Assembly: GCF_025602895.1 (NCBI RefSeq)
Contig: NW_026516210.1
Coordinates: 620,001-684,000, forward strand
Direction of reading: 5' to 3'
Length of the DNA: 64,000 bases
Source of the DNA: Polychytrium aggregatum
Lineage: Eukaryota; Chytridiomycota; Chytridiomycetes; Polychytriales
The translations under genes were made by a program, and so were the position numbers. A model generated the notes under the pieces. That model was not told the origin of the DNA. It did no database searches and saw only the letters and a list, made by a program, of their open reading frames with translations. Positions 23,166-33,143 of the stretch are shown in pieces. Numbering within the stretch: position 1 is the stretch's first letter; the number at the start of each line of letters is the position of its first letter.

Positions 23166-23969
23166 GACGAAGAGCAGCACACAACACGATGGGAATCGAG
23201 CGAGAGAGGAAGCAATAAAGAGAGGATGAGAGAAAAAATGCAGATACGACCGGCAGGATGCACCGGAGGAGGAAAGCGATCGAGGAAAAGATGGGAATGA
23301 GATGGGAGGGGAATGGACGATGAGATGCGTAGTCGAGGATACCGTGCCGGTGAGACGGGCTCGGGAAGACGAGAGCGGCACAGGGTGGAGATCCAAAGGC
23401 CAGGACAGCGGGTATGGGGCAGTTTGGATGCACTGCAGGAGGGGCCGGAGAGCCTTGGCAGAGCGCAAGAGATGAGATGGGCAGCCAAGACGGGCTGGAC
23501 GCGCAGGACCAGGTTATGAGCAGAGGCGAGTTGCGAGGGCCAGCGACAAGGGCGTGCACGAGCGAGGCCACAGATCGCGCAAGCGGCGGCAAGACGGGCG
23601 AATGCGCTGTCGAGCAGCAGGGAGGGTAACGGGTGGTAACGGGTGGTAACGAGGCAAGGAGAGCGAGTGGCTGGGAGTGAGACTGGGAGTGAGACTGGGA
23701 GCAAGACTGGGGGAGTGAGAGTGAGCAACGCAGGACCAGGCGGATGGATAGGCTGGAGGGGAAATGAAGGCTATGGAGTGAAGGAGGTGAAGGAGGTGAA
23801 GGAGGTTAACAATAAGGGAGGACGACAGGGAGGACGGGCGAATTGGGAGAACGGGCGAATCGGGTGGAGGAAAACGCTGGGCTGGAATGGGAGGGGCTTG
23901 AGCGGGTTGCAGGTCTCGAGAGAGTTTCGAGACAAGAGCGGACTGAGCAGGCTGGGGCGGAATGGGCGG

Positions 23970-23984
23970 TATATATACGGCGAG
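23970..23984 (-). promoter_or_regulatory. TATA-box region of ECL1-like copy 1
   Basis: On the minus strand it reads CTCGCCGTATATATA, about 800 bp upstream of the ATG. The first 11-12 bases recur in the promoter of copy 2 (27130-27143). Confidence 0.5.
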
Positions 23985-23993
23985 AGAATGTTA

Positions 23994-24050
23994 TGGAAAT
24001 GCGACGGAAATGCGACGGAAATGTGACGGGAATGTGACGGAAATGTGATG
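23994..24050. repeat. 11-bp tandem repeat (GGAAATGCGAC)
   Basis: About five imperfect copies of GGAAATGCGAC/GGAAATGTGAC immediately upstream of the TATA region of ECL1-like copy 1. Confidence 0.85.
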
Positions 24051-26689
24051 GCTGTGCTATGGAGATGCCGGTGCAGTTTTATGTCGCTGGGTGTGCGATT
24101 TGCTTGGGTGTCAGTTGCGCTTGGGTGTTTGCTGTGCTGCTGTTGGTGGCTCGCCACTCCGCTGGGCCACTGTCGAGCATTTGCACTCAAGCTGTGGATC
24201 AAGCAATCCTGCTGAATGAGTGGGTCGAGTAATCCTGCTGAATGAATGGATCGAGTTATCCTGCCGAATTGCACCCAACCTGTTGCCTCCTCGGCAGACC
24301 CACGTTTCCAGCGCATTCGCTGTATTTCCATCTCCCCACACCCGCTCATGCGCTGACCCCTCTGCTGTCGAGCGATCGCCGTGCCCGTATTCGTCTGGCT
24401 GGCTGGGGAGGAACAGTGGGAGGCAGACCCGCCTCGCTGCCCTGGTGTATGCACTGCAGAAGATGCACCTGCAGAAGAGACGCTGAGACCAGGAGCAGAC
24501 GCAGCCACTGTCGCTCACCAAGCAACCTGCCTTCGCCACCATTGCGGCCAAGCGCTGTCTCCAAATGGCAGTCTCCGCCTTCACCACCAGGCCGGCAGGA
24601 TCAGGACCAGGACCAGCGCCCGCGCAACCACAGGCCACAGCCGCACCGTTCTGACCGAGGCAGGCAGCCGGCCGTGGTGCAGCAGTATCGATGCTGCTGT
24701 CGCTGTCTCGCCTTTCTGGCTCTGGCAACGACATTCCCAGACGGCATTGGCCGCGCCCATTGGCTGCTGCTGCTCCACCAATCGGCAGAGACCCCGCAAG
24801 TCACAATCATGTGCGCATGTTCATGACCAGCCAGGCCAGGTCGTGATTGCGCCAGCACCTCAGCAGCAGGGCCGATGCCTGGCGACGGAATGGCATCTTT
24901 GCAGCAGGACCGATGCCTTGGCGATACCTCGACGGAAGCATCTGCTGAGCCCCCCCCCAGACGGCCGCTGTCGCCTCGGAAACGCCAGCGGCTATGCTCA
25001 GCCAGAGACTCCGCAAGGCTCCAAAAGGCGTGGTCTGTTTCGGTTGATCCATCTCTCTTGCATGGAGCCGGAGAGATGCAGGTGGGCAGAGTGAAGAGAT
25101 CCAACACGCTCTCTCTCTTGCCCCTCGCTCTCTCCTCCCATCCCCTCCCCCAAAAAACGGCTTCCCAACGAGCGACCCGGAGGGCGGGAGACAAAAATAA
25201 GGCGGCAGGAGCGAGGCGGGACGGGGGCTGGGAGAGGCTGGAGAAAGCGGGGCCGTGACGACGGCGGTGACGATGACGATTGTCCATGGCGACGACCACA
25301 GTCCGCCTCGGGCTCTTGGCGAACCAAGCTCGCGATCGCGAGGAAATGCCCCTCGGCACTCTGGTCCTGGCGAAGGTTTCGTCGACGATGGGACCTTGCG
25401 CCGTTGATGGGACCTTTCGCTGTTGATGGGACCTTTCGCGGTCAATGCGAGGCGCTTGGTTGTGTCGAGATCAATGCCGGCTGAGTCCTGTGTTGGCCAG
25501 CAGCTGTGGGCTCGATCTCGAGTGAGTCACTGCCAATCACGGCGCGTTCGTCTTGGGCCGGGGGTGAGAGGAGCCCCTTGCTGGCAGAAAGCAAGAAAGC
25601 AAGAAAGCAAGGGACCGCAGGTCGCTGGAAAGGAAAGACAATAGTGACATATGCTATGACAGTGGTGCGAGCGGGGCGGAGGGGGTGTTGCTGGTGTATC
25701 CTGCAGCCTCGAGCACGCCACGCCAAAACGAGCAAACCCGCAGACAGCCGCACGCACGCGGTGGTGACGGTGGTGACGATGGCAATGGCAATGGCAATGG
25801 TGATGATGCTATTAAAACTGTATATTTCACTGATGGCATGGCCGAAGGGGTGCAGACGAACGCGTCTGGTCCGACGGGATATCTAGACTGATGTGCAAAA
25901 TGTCAGATGGGCCGTGTTGACCCGGGCGAGGATATGACTTGTCGAGCCTTGGATTGTTTTTTTTTTTTTTTACTCGACGCGGTGGGCGGGAGGGGTGATG
26001 GTAGTGGTTGGTTGTGCTTGTTTGAGCAGAGATGCCGGGTGTGCTTCGTTCACAAGCGTGCTCGTTAGAATTGATAAATTCTGGGCAGCGCCTGGCAGAA
26101 GGAGCAAACAACAACACACACGGATTGGATTGAGTTGGTCTTGTGATGGTGCCGAGAGACACGGAGCTGAAAGCTCTGGCAGAGCACCCCGCAGCTTGGA
26201 GGCGGGGCGCATCGCGGGTGGTTCCAACAGGGCAATCGATAGGAAGGGGAAGAAGCCTTGGGGACGACTGCGCGCAAAACAGCGCCAGTTGCTGGCAGCG
26301 TTGAGGAGCGCCGAGACGTGGACAGAGATCAGAGTCGATGACTGAAATTGCATGGAGACTTGACGCTGCCAGGAGGCCAGGGCCGTAGTTCACACGAACG
26401 CTTTTTGCTGTGCTTTGCTGGCTTGGACAGGAAGAAAGAAAAAAGAAGCTGGATCCGGATTGTTTTTTCCCTCTTTTCTTGATTTTTTTGTTGTTGCTTT
26501 CTTTCGAATAGGAAGAGGGATCGCTTTGAGTTCAAAGCGCTTCACGACAACAGGCGCATCTTGGAGAATGGCGGCAAAACTTGCAAACACGATTCAAAGG
26601 GCAAAGGAAGGGGGGAGCGGCGGGCTTGAGCCAGATTTGACGGGACACAGGCCTTTGGCAAGAGGTGCTTGGAGCACCTGTCCCCAAGG

Positions 26690-26932
26690 CTAGAAGTAGG
26701 TTTGCGACGGCTCCAGCGGGGCCTTGAAGAAGCTGGTTCGGCAGGAGGACGCCATGGGACGCTGCGAGTGCGGGTATCGGTGGTGGTTGGATCGCGAAAG
26801 CACAATGGTGGCGGGCTGCTGGGTGGCCGAGCGCATCATCTCCTTCTGCACGCAGGAGGAGGAGCAGTACAGGCTGTTGCCGGTGGCCTTCTTGCCGCAG
26901 GGGCACCAGTCGAGATCGAGTCCGTGGTCCAT
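26690..26932 (-). CDS. ECL1-like zinc-binding small protein, copy 2
   Basis: Intronless 80-aa protein beginning MDHGLDLDWCPCGKK and continuing LYCSSSCVQKE. It has the same CPC...YCSxxC metal-binding pattern as copies 1, 3 and 4. The short tail is rich in Ser, Arg and His and ends EPSQTYF. A good TATAAAT box lies on the minus strand at 27130-27136, about 200 bp upstream, consistent with a compact promoter and short leader. A function in stress or stationary-phase survival is inferred from the Ecl family only. Confidence 0.75.
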   Translation of the reverse strand: MDHGLDLDWCPCGKKATGNSLYCSSSCVQKEMMRSATQQPATIVLSRSNHHRYPHSQRPMASSCRTSFFKAPLEPSQTYF

Positions 26933-27129
26933 GGTGGTCAGGAGATATGTGTGCGAAGGTGGAAGAGGAGCGAGGGTAGATGGCCGTGAATGGCAGTGGA
27001 GAGCAGGCGGATGGATTGGACAGGGCAGGCAGGCTCTGCAGAGGAGATGGTCCTGGGAGATCTGGTCGGCAGATCGGTCTCGAGAGGGAGCGGTGTGAGG
27101 GCGCGAGGAGGCCGAGGCACAGACCGACG

Positions 27130-27143
27130 ATTTATACGGCGAG
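27130..27143 (-). promoter_or_regulatory. TATA-box region of ECL1-like copy 2
   Basis: On the minus strand it reads CTCGCCGTATAAAT, about 200 bp upstream of the ATG at 26932. It shares CTCGCCGTATA with the copy 1 TATA region. Confidence 0.6.
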
Positions 27144-27414
27144 CTGCGAAGCGATCAGATCAGCGCCCTTGTGGGCGGTATCAAGGGCATTTTTTTTCCG
27201 CCAAGCGCGGGTGTGCTGCGACGCCGATTGGGTGTGTGTGTGCGTGCGAGGTATCCGAGTGCGTCATTGGGCGCAGGTGACGTGCGCGGTTTGGGGTGAA
27301 GCGGCGGCAAAGGGATCCGCGTGGACAGGCGGTTGCGTGAGCGGCTGTGGTGCTGTCGCAGCGACTTTCCCGCCCAGCGCTTCCAGAACCATCCAGAAAC
27401 AGCGGGGCCGACAG

Positions 27415-27510
27415 CCAGACAGGCCGCGGACAGATCGCGGACAGGTCGTGGACAGGTTGTGGACAGATCGCAGACCGGCAGACTGGCGGACAGGTCGCAG
27501 ACCGATCGCT
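27415..27510. repeat. degenerate GGACAGGTCG tandem repeat
   Basis: Six or more imperfect 10-14 bp units (GGACAGATCGC, GGACAGGTCGT, GGACAGGTTGT and similar). Confidence 0.75.
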
Positions 27511-27785
27511 CGGCCTCCCGCCTCACCATCGACCCCACACTGCCACGCAGCCCGTGCGCAGCAGTCGCCGAGTCAGAGATGCCACGCCCATGAGATGAGA
27601 CACGCCATCATGCCGAGCCCCGCGCCCACACGCACGCCAAGCCGAGCCGAGCCGAGTCTGGCAGCACGCACCCCCCCCCCACAGCAACAACAGAGCGACG
27701 GTGGTGCAGGCCAATCGCAGGCGCTCGTGGCAGCGTGGCGACGCAACAGCCCAGGGACCAGGCCGCCACAGACGGACACGGCTGC

Positions 27786-27868
27786 TGATTGGCCCGTGCT
27801 GCGGATTGGTCCGCGCGTCTGCCCGCCGATTGGCCCCCCGCCATGGATGCGTCTGCTGATTGGCCCGC
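27786..27868. promoter_or_regulatory. cluster of inverted CCAAT boxes
   Basis: Four copies of (C/G)(T/G)GATTGG(C/T)CC or close variants lie within about 85 bp. ATTGG is the reverse complement of the CCAAT site bound by the HAP/NF-Y complex. The target gene is unknown; copy 2 is 850 bp away on the minus strand. Confidence 0.5.
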
Positions 27869-29218
27869 GTGGCGCTTGTGGGTCGGGCTGGCCCGGCTGC
27901 GCAGCACATGGCGTGTTGTGTGCTGTGTCGCTGCCACACAGCCGCGCCGCCTGGCCAATGGCGTCGCTTTGGATCCACGCCGCATTTTTTCTTCCCAGGC
28001 ATCGCCGGTCCCATGCAGGAGCACCACCAGCATCGACAGCGCACTCGATGGCGAGAGCGACTCTGGTCCGACTCCCTGGGCGACACCGCGAGACCCAACC
28101 GGCCAGGGCAGGCCAGGGCAGATGAGGGATCCAGGAGGCAATCATCTGTTGCCAGCCGTCGACAGTCGCAGAGCTGGATCGCCCCTTTGTTGCGCTGGAA
28201 GAGAGGTGATCCCTGCGCAATCACTGACGCTGTCCTGCGGAACTGGTTTCCCGCTTGCGCTTGCCACGCCGGGCCAAGCCAGAGAGGTGAGGCTGCGGGG
28301 TGACTGGCTGCCAAGGCTGGACAGATGACCATTCCGCCGCCGCCAGATCTGACCCGCAAGCGCAAGACAAGGCGAGATGCCATTGCGGATTGGCGCCGCG
28401 GAGCCGAAGGTTGGTCTTCGAGGAATGAGGGGGGGGGATCAAGGGTCTGTCTGCTGGGGAGTCCAGCCCGGTAGATGCCTGGCAGCGAAAGGAGGCAGAA
28501 TTCGGACCAAAACGGCGACAGCCCGCCCGCCCACCCCAATATTTGCTGTCTTTCGTTGGGGGAAGAGAGATGCAGAGAATACAGGCCAGCGGCAGGAGTG
28601 AGCCGGCGGGAGGCGGAGAACCCAGGGTCGTTGGGCAATGCCCTCCTCCGCCTGTTGCAGACACCCACAGCAGATCAGATGGAGATCGGGCGTTGCAACG
28701 AACCCATCGGACATGTTCCGGATCGACAATGGTGTGTCATTGTGACGGCCTCGAGTAGTAGAGGGGCATGTGTGCGACTCTACCGTTTTATGCAAGATGA
28801 CGAGGACGGCGGGGACGACGGAAACGGTGCCGGTGTCGGTGTGGATGTGAATTGCGGTGGATGCATGGTGTATTGATGGTATATGCAGATGACAGGATGC
28901 AGCGGAGCCCTGAACCGGGAGGTCAAAGGAATGCGACGGCAAGTGCTCCAGAGAGATGCGAACGAGGGCCAGACCCAGACAGAATCGGGAAGCCAAGCTC
29001 GGGAGTAATAAAGAAAAAGCCCCCGGCCCCCACAAAATACATGCGTGTGAAGATAAATACCAAGAGTCTAGACGGCACAATAGCGGACTTGCGATAAAAA
29101 CAATGAACGGAAAAAGAACGAGTACCAAAAAACGAAGGGAAACGAGACAAAATAGTGCTCCCAACGACACCGTTGCGTGTCGATGTTGCTGGGTGCAATC
29201 GCAGGGAGGAGGAAGAGG

Positions 29219-29252
29219 AAGGTGAAGGTGAAGGTGAAGGTGAAGGTGAAGG
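29219..29252. repeat. GGTGAA hexamer repeat
   Basis: About 5.5 perfect copies of GGTGAA just downstream of ECL1-like copy 3. Confidence 0.9.
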
Positions 29253-29390
29253 TGGCATCGCGGACGCTGAGTGTCGGAGGGGGCGAGGAGAGCCAGCAGA
29301 CCCGGCTGTCGCTCCGCTGATAGACAGGCGACCTGCGGCCGTTGCCGGTCATTCTGCTCAGTGCTTGGTATCCCCGGCCCCTCCTTCATC

Positions 29391-29585
29391 TCAGACGCTC
29401 TTGCTTCGGAGATACGGCGTCGGAGTCGTGCGGTAGTAATGGCACCGGACCGAGGGCGAGATCCGCAGCGACGGGATCGGGCGGCCTGGGCTGGTCGAGT
29501 GGCCGTCTTGGCTCTGGCACTTTCGGGAGCAGTAGAGGCGGTCGCCTTCGGTTCGCTTTCCACAGAGGCACCACTGGGTATCCAT
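29391..29585 (-). CDS. ECL1-like zinc-binding small protein, copy 3
   Basis: Intronless, predicted 64 aa from the ATG at 29585. It begins MDTQWCLCGKRTEGDR and continues LYCSRKCQSQD, so it keeps the four-cysteine pattern but has Leu in place of Pro between the first two cysteines. The short Ser/Arg-rich tail ends YLRSKSV. An upstream in-frame ATG at 29699 would add 38 residues; I prefer 29585 because the other paralogues start MD at the same place. It is the shortest and most divergent of the four. Confidence 0.65.
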   Translation of the reverse strand: MDTQWCLCGKRTEGDRLYCSRKCQSQDGHSTSPGRPIPSLRISPSVRCHYYRTTPTPYLRSKSV

Positions 29586-30974
29586 ATCGGCTTGGAATGC
29601 AGCAGCAGCAGCAATAGCAATGGCGGCAGTGAGTAGTGAGGTGGGAACGGGGATGTGTGCTTGCGAGTCGACAGCGGCGACTGGTGGTTGCTTGGACAAA
29701 TATCACGCAAGGGCGTTTGCGGGGAGTGAATGAGTGGCCAGCCGAGAGACAGACGGGCTGGGGAACGTTATTCTGGCGAGACGGACGGAAGGTGGTGGTG
29801 GTGGTGGTGGTGATCGAGGTGATTTTATGGGAGGAGCGAAAAGTCACTCATTGGACCAGGGGAACATTTTTTTTTTGTGGACGAGGGGGTGTTGTTGCTG
29901 TTGATGGTGGTGCTGTTGCTGTTGGTGGTGGTGCTGTTGCTGTGGCGGTTGGGGGCGCCGGTTGGGGCGCGACACTGCCACAGCCGCGGGTGGCGCCGTG
30001 CAGCAACCCGAGCCCAACGGAAGGCCTTCCGTTGCGCTTGTGGGCCTGTGCCCTTTTGGTCCTTGCCTGGCGTGGATGCTTGAGCACCACAGACGGGCGA
30101 CGGCCTGTTTGGGCGGGGCTGTTGTTTGGGGGGTGGGCTCGCTGCAGCCTGGTCGGGAGCATCCGTGGCCGATGGCGAGAGCACGAGACCGGCAGACGAC
30201 AGGGCCGGCAAGGGCCGGGCCGAGACATGGCAAGATGCAGCGAGCGCAACAAGTGCAGCAAGATGCCGCCCGACCGGGACAAGCCGGAGCAGATCCAGCA
30301 GCAAGCCAGGGCAGATCCGGCCAAGCCGAGCCGCGCGACGGTGGCAGAAACCAAGGACGTCAGCTGAGCGCAAACAGGTGCCAAAACAGGCATCGAGACA
30401 GGCTCCGGGTGCATTGTGACGACATGAGCGTCAGGGCGGCTGGATAGCGTTAGCGACAGCGACGGGGACCCGGTGCTGTCAGGGAGCCACGGCGTTGCTG
30501 GCAAGCTCTGCCAGCAGCAGCTCGCTCGACGGTCTTGTTTCCTTTCACGCCAGCAGCCCGACAGACGATGCAAGCCACGGACATTGCGCATGGCTGCCGT
30601 GCCGGCATGCCGCTCGCTGGGTCATGCGGGCTGATGCAGGGGACCGAGTCTGGGCGTCGAGTCCGGGTATCGGAACGGCTTGACACACAATTGCCTCCGG
30701 TCGACATCACCACGGGGACCATTCACTGCCTCAGCGACCCGGTCCGTCACCGTTGGTCAGATCGAGACCAGATCAAGTGCCAGACCAAGTGTCGGATCCA
30801 GATACAGCACAAAATCCGTGACAGCCATATGAGCCGCATGGCATCTGCCTTTCTGGATATGCATGCCCATCGACACAGATCCAGCGCCTCTCCACGCACA
30901 ACCGACTGCCCCGGATATTGAAATAGGTTTGGGCTGGTGCAGCGCATGCCGCTGGCGGACACATACGCGCAGAT
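29586..30974. other. intergenic region between ECL1-like copy 3 and FMC1
   Basis: About 1.4 kb. It includes GGT and GCTGTT trinucleotide-like repeats (29790-29812 and 29888-29943). No motif-bearing ORF was found. Confidence 0.45.
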
Positions 30975-31754
30975 CTATTCCTGCCTCTGCTGCTTCTTGA
31001 ACTCCTCCACCAGCGTGTCCTTCTTGTAGTGCTTCTGGCCGACCATGAACAGGCTCGCCTCGCGGTCAGCTTCTTCCTCGTTCAGCTGGATCTCGGGCAG
31101 CGCCAGGCCGACCTTGCCCGCTGTGCGCTCGATCTTTTCCTGCCCCGTCAGCCCCGAAGCCGGCCAGTACGTTGCCATCATGTGCTTGTGAGTCCGGACG
31201 GCGTGCAGGTGGGTCAGGGTGTTTTTGGCATCGAGGAAGCGTCGCTGGATCTCTTCGGGGGACTCGAGCGACTGCGCCAGGCGGAACTGGAGCGTGAGCT
31301 CGGTCTTCCACAGCAGGTTCTGGTTGGTTCGGGTGAACTGGGTGCGCCAATAAGCAAATTCCCGGTGTTTGGGGGGATCGATGATCATGATGGTCGTGGC
31401 ATGACAGGGTGGTATGGTTTGAGTCCACCGGGTGTCGTCGTTGCGAAGGGACCCAACCACGGAGACAAGCGATCCGACATCCAGGACAGACGAGCGACTG
31501 GTTAGCATCCGCCACATCGCTTGATCGCCACATCGCTTGATCGCCATGCCGCTCGATCGCTTGATTGCCAATTGCGCTGCCATGTGCATGGCCACTCCGC
31601 ACCAGGTTATGTGCCTCGAATCTTCTACCCCTCCCCGGCTTCACATTCGTCTCCTGCCGTGCGTCGTTACCTGCTTGTTGACTTCTCTCAGCAGGCCACG
31701 GTAGACCGAGAGGACCTGCTGCTTTGAAACGTTGAGGGGATGGATTGTGGCCAT
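30975..31754 (-). CDS. FMC1: FMC1-like mitochondrial ATP synthase assembly factor
   Basis: Small LYR-superfamily protein of the mitochondrial matrix; yeast Fmc1 helps assembly of the F1 part of ATP synthase with Atp12. Two exons (31754-31671 and 31337-30975) around a 333-bp GT-AG intron give 148 aa. The first exon encodes the LYR-like helix VLSVYRGLLREV. The second has the long helices (LTLQFRLAQSLESPEEIQ) and the family C-terminal signature KIERTAGKVGLALPE. The acceptor at 31338 (CACCCAG) follows a pyrimidine-rich tract and preserves the frame; the ORF itself stays open further upstream, so the junction is a choice. The gene interrupts the series of ECL1-like paralogues on the same strand. 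Confidence 0.75.
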
Positions 31755-32750
31755 TGTCGTGGGTGTTGTGCTGTTCGTTGTGCTGTGCTATTCGATGTGA
31801 GCGGGAATGATTTGATTCTGCTTGGCGCTGTCTGCGTCCAGGGGGGAGGAAGGCGGGAGAGGGGAGTTTGCTGGTCCACAGCCGGCGTCGGTCTCTTTCA
31901 ATCGGGCGCAGGAAAGGTCGACAGGGAGAGCGGCTGCGATCGCGCTCCATTTTTTCTGCTCTGGCTCCTGGACACGTGATGACGTGCAGATCGACAGGCG
32001 TGGGAAGATTTGCAGCCAGCCAGTGCAGCAGCACCAGCAGCATCAGCAGTATCAAGCAGTATCAAGCAGTATCAAGCAGTATCAAGCAGTGCCAAGAAGC
32101 ATTAGTCCAGGCCATGTTCCGATCAACGCCCCACACTGATATGAACGAATATGTGTATGCTGAATGAGTACGTGTATTGTTATATTCAGTTGCTAGAAAC
32201 GAGGGGGTGCTTCTTTTGCATCATTGAGCGGCTATTCAGCCAGAGGCTTTTTCTGCCCACAGGAGATGAAAGGCATAGCGCTGTCCTGCCCTTCTTGCCC
32301 CGAAACGGGCCACAGCGCTGATCGCAGAAGCGACAAGGACGACGCCCGAGGGGGAGCAGATGTTCTCAGGCATGATTGCCGAGAGAGCCGGTACAGAAGC
32401 GCTGTCCCCGAGGGCGTTTGAGGACTCCGTGGGGCGAGGCCATTCGCCGAGCGAATGCAAGAGGAAATAAAGAGGAAAGTTGCCGTCTAGGATCTAAGGG
32501 CGCATCGCATCGCCGGGCATCAGGATCTTTCGGAGGGTTCGAGTCGCCAAGCCCGGACGAAATAACGGGGCGGAGACGGACACAGGAGACAAGTAACTTG
32601 ATGGGCAGAGCTGACGGTCGCAGTGAAAGCGATGAGCCACCAGATGCAGGGTCAGGATGGGAAACACATGCACAGCAGGAGTGCCGGATTGGTTTCAATC
32701 AAGGTTGAGAGAGAAAGGGAGCCGATGGCAGGAAGGGGGAGTACCCCCGC
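31755..32750. other. intergenic region between FMC1 and ECL1-like copy 4
   Basis: About 1 kb with a 10-bp repeat (32047-32093). A GGGTTCGAGTC element at about 32537 resembles a tRNA B box, but the T stem and acceptor do not pair. No supported gene. Confidence 0.45.
32047..32093. repeat. 10-bp tandem repeat ATCAAGCAGT
   Basis: Four perfect copies and a partial fifth, about 300 bp upstream of the FMC1 start codon. Confidence 0.95.
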
Positions 32751-33143
32751 TTATGTCTTGGCTGGGCCCGAGAGCACCGAGAGCATCTGGCGGTGGGAGG
32801 AGCGACCGCGAGGCGACGGAGGAGGAGTCATGATGTCGGCCGCAGGCGGACCCAGGAAAAAGTCCGATGCAGAGGGCGACTCGGCCGCAAAGTGCGAGCG
32901 AGGCGAGCTATGGGGCGAGTGCGAGGATGCAATGCTGAGGACCGAGTTCTTGCGGTGCGAGTACGAGTGCGAGTGCGACGAGGCACGGGTCGAGAATCCA
33001 AAGACAGGCGTCAGCTGGATGGAGGCCGGGGAAGGCAGCGAGGCCTCGCGGTCACGGCATTCGCGGGAGCAGTACATGTCGGCGTTGGAGCGGGTGCGCT
33101 TGCCACAGGGGCACCAGTCGAGATCGATTCCACCGAAATCCAT
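32751..33143 (-). CDS. ECL1-like zinc-binding small protein, copy 4
   Basis: Intronless 130-aa protein that begins MDFGGIDLDWCPCGKRTRSN and continues MYCSRECRDRE. It has the same CPC...YCSxxC motif and IDLDW lead-in as the other copies. The tail is rich in Ser, His and Pro (SSHSHSYSHRK, SPHSSPRSHF) and could be a phosphorylated, disordered region. A TATATAG-type box lies on the minus strand near 33268-33275, about 125 bp upstream. Of the four, it looks most like copy 1 in overall length and composition. Confidence 0.75.
   Translation of the reverse strand: MDFGGIDLDWCPCGKRTRSNADMYCSRECRDREASLPSPASIQLTPVFGFSTRASSHSHSYSHRKNSVLSIASSHSPHSSPRSHFAAESPSASDFFLGPPAADIMTPPPSPRGRSSHRQMLSVLSGPAKT

Larger units (their letters stand above)
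23166..26689. other. intergenic region between ECL1-like copies 1 and 2
   Basis: About 3.5 kb of low-complexity DNA. Contents seen: GGTGAAGGA-type units (23778-23806), an 11-bp repeat (23994-24050), a TATATATA box for copy 1, A/T tracts (25950-25972) and a TTTT-rich stretch (26460-26500) downstream of copy 2. Many frames are open on both strands, but they are mutual shadows without motifs. I support no gene here. Confidence 0.45.
26933..29390. other. intergenic region between ECL1-like copies 2 and 3
   Basis: About 2.5 kb. It contains the copy 2 promoter, a degenerate GGACAGGTCG-type repeat (27415-27510), a C tract (27671-27680), a cluster of ATTGG boxes (27786-27868) and a GGTGAA hexamer repeat (29219-29252). 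No supported gene. Confidence 0.45.

Noticed and set aside
24111-25445. overlapping ORFs of 200-250 codons on both strands
   Set aside because: No domain, mutual antisense shadows, simple-sequence composition; not supported as genes.
32490-32560. possible tRNA gene (GGGTTCGAGTC B-box-like element)
   Set aside because: The T stem does not pair, no matching acceptor stem and no good A box were found upstream.
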